A DNA stretch of 64,000 nucleotides, from the NCBI RefSeq assembly GCF_009389715.1, contig NC_052393.1, forward strand, positions 3,038,001 through 3,102,000. The letters run 5' to 3'. Made by a program: the position numbers and the translations under genes. Below, piece after piece: positions 58,412 through 64,000 of this stretch. Below the pieces are notes generated by a model, which saw only the letters and a list, made by a program, of their open reading frames with translations, made no database searches and had not been told where the DNA came from. Positions within the stretch are counted from its first letter, which is position 1; every line of letters starts with the position of its first letter. This DNA comes from Phoenix dactylifera. Lineage: Eukaryota; Streptophyta; Magnoliopsida; Arecales; Arecaceae.

Positions 58412-61227
58412 CTATCAGATTTGATCCGATGTTCGGACATTAGGGTTAGGGTCAGGGTTTTCCTGATCGTTGGGATTCTGTTGTTCTCTTCGTTTTTCTC
58501 TTTTTTGCTTCCATGATGCGTTAGTCGGAACTAAACCTTTTTCTTTTTCCTTGATAAGATTTGGGCTTTTTCTTGATTTTGTTCAGGAACTTTTTTCTTT
58601 GTTTGTGAAGTGTTTTTGATTCATGGGTGTGTGCTTCTCAATTTCAAAGGCATGGTTGTATTTAGAGTTTAGGTTTTGATGAAAGAATGTAATTTTGATT
58701 CTTTCTGCCGCTGCTTTTGGCATGTAGAAATACTTTCTTGCGTTAAAATATTTATGTAAATAATTTGAATTCATTTAATGGCTGGCTGTTAACAATGAAT
58801 GAACTGAGATTCCATGCTTAAGAATCGTGTGGTTCAATAAATTAATGCCATATGAGAGTTAATTTTGTAGGTTAGGACTTTATGTATGCTGCATCTTCTG
58901 GAAATATGCGTTCTGTTCATCTGCTAGAAATATGTGATAGTGATCTGTTTATTTTCTATTTTTTTGAAAGGAAAAGGAGGCGAGAGGGTGCTAGCCAGCT
59001 TAGATGGTGGTCACCAGGTGCCAAATACCGGTGACTTGGGTTCAAAACCCGCCATCATCTTTCTCCCGTCTTAGTTTTATAAAAACTAAAATAATAAACA
59101 TAGAAAGGAAAAGAGGGGAGACTGTTTATGGAACTTTTGCTTCGAGATAATGACATTATATATATCAAGGTCAAATCACTGTTACCTAGACACCTGCATC
59201 TAACTCGAAAAATCCATGTCAGATATGTATACAAATCGAATCAGATACATATTGGATGCTTGGATATTTATGAAACTTTTTGGTAACCATTTTTAGAGAC
59301 TAGAAGAAAATTAAACTCTTCCAACAATATGTGAGTTGAACTATTCCAACAATAAGTTTGATCCTCAAGTTTGATATTAGAAGTGAGTAGTTCATTTCAA
59401 GGTTTGCTAAGGTTATAGGTATTAAAATAACTTTGTAAAATATTATTTTGTTAATATCTTTAAGTTGGTTGCGATGTTTGAACGAAAAACATGCATATTG
59501 AAAGGTCTTAACTAACAATGACTTTTTAATATTTTCATTTTAATATTTAAAGAGATAATGTTTTAAAGGTATAAATTTATAGTTTAGTTATATTTATATG
59601 TCATCCTACATATCCTTGCATCTTTCTTTTTCTTTCTTGCTGAGCTAGACACTTGGGTATATGTCCAAGTCTGATTCTTGTAGTACATTATATCTCATCT
59701 ATTTCACATTATTATTTTTTTTTATCTAACTGCTTGTTATTTACTTTTGTTGTCATTAGAGAAATATTATATTCTATATTTACCCAAAAAATTGATAAGT
59801 GGCTGATATGTAGCCACTAAATTGGAATCAAGAGGCAATGGTGTGTTCTTTCAACATCTTCCCCACAATTAGAATTTGGAGGAACAGTATATGGGTGTAG
59901 TCTTAAGAGGAGTTAATGTATTATTGCAAGGGATTTTGGAGGAAAAAGATTAACTAAGTTGTCTTAGAAATTAGTGGTAGATTAATGTACAATATTTGAG
60001 GGTACATACTGGCAATTGTTTGTCGATCTTTGCATGCCTTTGGCATTATGGAAATATAATATAAGTTTTTATAAGACGACAAAATGGTGTGATGTTTTAT
60101 AGGTCAATATGTTTGGCTATAAACTTCATACAACCACACAAGATTAGTAACAGTGTGATGAGATTTGTATGTTCTAGTTATCTAAAGTTTGCATGGTAGG
60201 ACTCACTAGTGAGGACACATTATAGAAATTGCTGATGTGGTGGACCGTTGGTGAATACCCATGATAGATTTTGCAAATTTGCATCCATGTTTGGTTTGAG
60301 AATGAGAAAAACCGGGATAAAAACAGCTATGCTTATTGGAATAGTTATGCCACAAGTTATTCCTATTCTTGTATAGCTTCAATTTCTGAAATAAATTTTG
60401 GTTGGGGGTTTCCCCACATTATAAAAGGTAGACAGGCTTAAATGAAGGCTCTATGGTAGAAAAAGCTTCTGTCAGCTTTCCCTGGGAACAGTTATGCACG
60501 AAACAAACAAATTTGATTGGCACAATAAACCTTGCTTATATCTATTCTCAGAAAGTTGTTTGGCAGGCATATATCCTATTCTATGTCTTATGCTTGCTTT
60601 ATTCCCAAACCAGATGCTTCTATAATGAATAAAGCTGTGGGTAATCAACTTAGATGGTCCATGCATATGTAACCTTAGGTTTCCTCAAGATTTGAGGTGG
60701 CTGTACAAGACATGTGGATGAGGTGAATGCGTTGAGCCTTGCTTCAATGGTTTTATGAGAGATTTTGATTGCTTTCACTGAAAATGAGAGAAAAAATATG
60801 GATATTTTCTTATGCAACTTTAGTATGTAGGAGGGCATACCGACTCTTTAGACAGACATTAAATCTGTAGTTGGAGTACGCAATGTTAGATCCCCTCTCT
60901 CTTACCAAGTTTGGTGTTATTTTGTAGCTTGCTTTTTTTTTACTTTTACAATACAATTATTTCTTTTAGGCAAATGCATGAAGCTTATGCATTGCCACAA
61001 ACTTCCATCTCTCAAGCATTGGTGATAAGATATATGAGTTCAGGTTGTGAGAAAGAATCTGAGATGACCTTGCTTTAGCATTAATAGCAGGCCTTCAGAC
61101 TGGTTAATAGCGAAGGGTTCATTAAGCCAATTCCATGGTTAGATAGAAAGATTAGTACATTCTTTTAGGGAAATAAATAAATAAAATTCTACTGGATGCC
61201 TTGATCACACATCTTGCAGAAAAACTA

Positions 61228-61261
<34 letters not shown>

Positions 61262-63007
61262 TAGTTTTTCTGCAAGAATATATTTTTGTTTTTCTTGATA
61301 TTTTGCTGAAGGAAGACTTGATTTGTTATCTCACATATGCCTTGTGTGAAACAAGGCCAATTGAAAGGAGCCTTTTTTGTTTCAAACAGGGAGTTGAGGA
61401 AAATATTTAGTGAAATTATTCGAGCATTTTCCCACTTGTTTTTGAGAAATAAGTGTGGTTTGAAATACTGCAGTATGGAGAGGTAATGAAAGCATTCTGA
61501 AAGTTCATAAACACGAATTATACCACATCTTAAAAGTGAAACCCAACATAGTATAATACCATTAGCTATTCCATGCCTTATGTAATAATTTTTTCAATTT
61601 TCTTTTTGGATGGGGAATCATCATTTTAGTGATGATAGTAGGTGTAATTTTTTCTTTGTAGTCTGTGTATCAATTAAAATGATTTTTTTATGTAGTTGGA
61701 TGCAGATACAACCCTGGTATGGAGCCTCAAAATACTGTATTAAGCATTTGAATAATAGAACTGAATTGTTCAAGTTTTTTGAAGATAAATTACTACAAAG
61801 TGTTATCTATATTGTCGGAAGTTGATGTTTCATCTATGTATAGGTTATATTGATGCTGTATATATTGTGGAATACAAAATGGAGATAATGATGAATTTGG
61901 ACCACATTAAATGCATTATTATCTAATTTATATTGTTAGTTCATCTAACATTTGCATCAACGCTTGCTATTCTTATGCGCATCTCTGTGAAATTCATGGA
62001 GACAACAAATACTGTTTACAGTTGATTCGCTTTGGTTATTATGTCAATGTTGAAAAGTTGTTAGTTTGCTTCACCAATCTAATGTGCTTTGGTAAAATAC
62101 ACCATATCGCAAACATTTCTTTTCATTCCATAGTTAAATCCCACTATAGCATGGGCCCTATTTTCCTTGTAACAGTGTAATTCACGTGACCTGTTATTGT
62201 TCAACTGTAAATATTTTGTTGTCACAGTGGAACTGATAGCAAAGCTACTTATGAAATATAGGCGGTTCTCTAATATCTCAAGTATATTTTATCGATAATT
62301 GCAAGATCGAGAGATATTTAATGGAAGTTTTCTTTCCAGGTATTGTAAGAATGCTGCACTGGTGAGGTTCAGGAAAACAATTAGTTGCCTCAGTCCCTCT
62401 TCTTTTTCGGGGAAAAAAAACAAATTCTAATTAATAGCTGCCACAGGATGCAGATTTACAACAGTTGATTTTAAAAAAATCTTGCTCATTTTACTACAAG
62501 TCAGATTAGAGATATATTGCTCCTTATAAGAAGATTTAGGACTCTATGGTTGTCACTGCAGAGAAGTGCTACTCTGTAGCAGACAACCGTAAGCTTCTTA
62601 GTGTAACTGATACATGAAAGAGCTAACATCAAGATGGGCATGATAATGTAACTAATGTGGGACAGCTAACGCTGAGGAAGTTGGAAGTAAAACTAAGAAG
62701 CTTCTAAAGTAAAATTTGATTCACCATGGCCTCAAATGTGTTCTTGTCAAGTTTGAAGAAGTCTGTCCTTAATGTGCGCAACAAGTCTAGAAACATATCT
62801 GCCCATCTCTTTTGGCCTTGTCCAGGCGTTTTCATTAGTATTTGATCTGATCCACTGACCATAGTATTCCACACTGCTGCAGGTCGTTTTGGAAGGGGAC
62901 AGATGCAGAAGCCCTTTGAAGAAGCTACCTTCGCCCTCAAAATGGGTGAGATGAGCGACACCGTGGACACAGACAGTGGCGTCCACATCATCCTCAGAAC
63001 CGGCTGA
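58139..63007 (+). CDS. PIN1: PIN1-type peptidyl-prolyl cis-trans isomerase (parvulin), two exons
   Basis: Coding exons are 58139-58373 and 62883-63007, giving 119 residues, exactly the length of Arabidopsis Pin1At. The split Gly codon (G|GT) keeps the frame through RGGDLG into [20 protein letters not shown] and ends HIILRTG-stop. Family features are visible: [15 protein letters not shown] with the basic phosphate-binding cluster, [13 protein letters not shown] with the active-site Cys, and the final GVHII strand with its His. As in other plants the N-terminal WW domain is absent. It isomerises phosphorylated Ser/Thr-Pro bonds and in plants is linked to flowering and auxin-transport control. 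The GTG codon at 58106 could extend the frame, but the ATG at 58139 matches the family start. Intron 1 begins with an extreme poly(C) tract. Confidence 0.97.
58379..58408. repeat. poly(C) tract of 30 beside the PIN1 splice donor
   Basis: Thirty uninterrupted C residues start five bases after the exon 1 boundary. The length is likely to be variable or misassembled. Confidence 0.85.
58977..59102 (+). mobile_element. short tRNA-derived SINE-like element
   Basis: The element is bounded by the direct repeat GAAAGGAAAAG at 58966-58976 and 59103-59113. It carries an A-box-like GCTAGCCAGCTTAGATGG and a B-box GGTTCAAAACCC about 45 bases later, then an A/T-rich tail (TAAAAACTAAAATAATAAAC). These are the expected parts of a tRNA-related SINE of about 125 bases. 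It differs from the longer SINE at 30.3 kb. Confidence 0.7.
61212..61277. repeat. 66-nt perfect palindrome with (TA)n centre
   Basis: The left arm TCTTGCAGAAAAACTAATTT is exactly complementary to the right arm AAATTAGTTTTTCTGCAAGA, with a TA run as the centre. The whole can fold into one unbroken hairpin or cruciform. Confidence 0.95.
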
Positions 63008-64000
63008 CGCCCATGTCATCGTGAGAACTGGTTGATGACCAGGAAGCCGGCCTTAATTTTAATTTATTCCCAGCCATGAAAAATATTTTTAGTATCATTT
63101 GTAGTCTATAAGATTGGGCTGGGACTTCTCTAGCTATTTGCATACAATATCATCACAAAATGCTTCAAACCCCAAGAACTTTGGCCATTAAAACCATGAT
63201 CAAAGCTTCATCAACTTTGTGCGGTGAGCTTTTGCAGTAATAAGATTTGACGCCATGAATTTTTAAGACATTGCAGCAAGTCTCGAAATGGTCAATTGGT
63301 TGATGTTGTTGTTATAATCTTTCTTACGAGGCGCGAGTGGGATCTATCGCTATTACATTTGCAGGTGTGGAAAGCGGTTTTTGGCCGTGCCCGAGATATT
63401 CATCTCTCTTGTATCCCACTTGTGGCCATGCGATTGATATACACCTCTCATCTCGTAATACGTGGGATCATATATTATATGCAACTCATTATCGGTAGTA
63501 AAGTAAATCCGCTCTCCAGGTATGTTTGTTGGATCTATTCAAGGTGATGTTTGATTGTCGAATAACTTTTTAAGGAGATATTCATTGTACTGTTGAAGGC
63601 CTATGTGTATTTCGCGGAAAGAGAATAAGATGCATTTAATGCTTATTGAATTTTGAAATGTTTGAATGTTGTCACAGATATTTTTTATGTGTACGTTTAT
63701 GGTCGGCATGTAAGTCCGTATTTCATGACCTTTCTAGGCGTTTGACAAGGATATTTCTCGAAGTTAGGGACATTTCCGGCTTATTCCGCATTCAAACAGG
63801 TCTTATAGTGATTAGGAAATCATGGAAGCCTGTTTTTTACTGCACCAATGATGCTAGTTTTAGTTTGACGTTAGTACAGAATATATGGTAGGTACTCTTC
63901 TGTTGGGATGGATAACTCCTTGCAGTATCGGTATAAAACGTCAGTGCCTTCTTAATCCTTCCGTTCCATGTCCGAACTCAGTTACTTGAATGTGTCTTCG
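63008..64000. other. downstream of the PIN1-type gene, no gene recognised
   Basis: The first 200-300 bases probably include the 3' UTR. The open frames at 63296-63547 and 63646-63891 show no known protein features and no splice context that I could support. Confidence 0.5.

Larger units (their letters stand above)
58374..62882 (+). other. PIN1: 4.5-kb intron of the PIN1-type gene
   Basis: The donor is CTGG|GTATGC, followed at once by thirty C residues, and the acceptor is GCTGCAG|GT. It contains a small SINE-like element (58977-59102) and a perfect palindrome (61212-61277). The rest is AT-rich without recognised coding. Confidence 0.8.

Overview
This is plant nuclear DNA. Six spliced or single-exon genes with plant orthologues are separated by long introns and stretches rich in decayed transposons. 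First exons are GC-rich (the 5' ends of the glycosyltransferase, CDPK and PIN1 genes) while introns and later exons are AT-rich. That gradient, together with the element families present, fits a monocot, and I suspect a palm, but the species call is an inference and is not proven by the sequence.

Layout: (1) 1-1000, + strand: intronless CDI-like glycosyltransferase with a TATA box at 25-32. (2) 1000-4250: intergenic, holding reverse-strand LINE RNase H remnants and a CTCGAG-rich foldback repeat. (3) 4292-11680, + strand: AP-2 clathrin adaptor sigma subunit in six exons, whose start codon sits alone at the end of exon 1. (4) 13713-24832, - strand: a complete 12-exon calcium-dependent protein kinase of the CPK16/18/28 group (532 aa). 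(5) 25700-32000: a transposon graveyard with LINE endonuclease, a triplicated AT-rich repeat, a decayed RPA70-like gene split by a tRNA-derived SINE with clear target duplications, and a LINE RNase H tail. (6) 32136-45005, - strand: a lysine/glutamate-rich, probably nuclear protein (268 aa) whose last intron is 11.8 kb and carries a dead hAT transposon. Its 5' end is closely bounded by a probable solo LTR (45090-47377). (7) 47378-53150: no gene recognised, several local duplications. (8) 53154-57439, - strand: mitochondrial ATP synthase subunit e-like protein (52 aa). It is divergent from (9) 58139-63007, + strand: a plant PIN1-type peptidyl-prolyl isomerase (119 aa) in two exons split by a 4.5 kb intron. 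(10) 63008-64000: downstream sequence with nothing recognised.

The genes are unrelated housekeeping or signalling genes (endocytosis, calcium signalling, proline isomerisation, mitochondrial ATP synthase, glycosyl transfer). They form no operon or pathway cluster. I rebuilt each splice structure by hand: every intron runs GT to AG and every exon set keeps frame to a stop codon. I did not find a new biological system. The most notable items are the AP2S ATG|GT junction, the solo LTR beside a gene start, the uncharacterised K/E-rich protein, the hAT element and its foldback relatives, the SINE-in-RPA nesting, a 66-nt perfect palindrome and the duplicated peptide-coding repeat at 52.1-52.4 kb.
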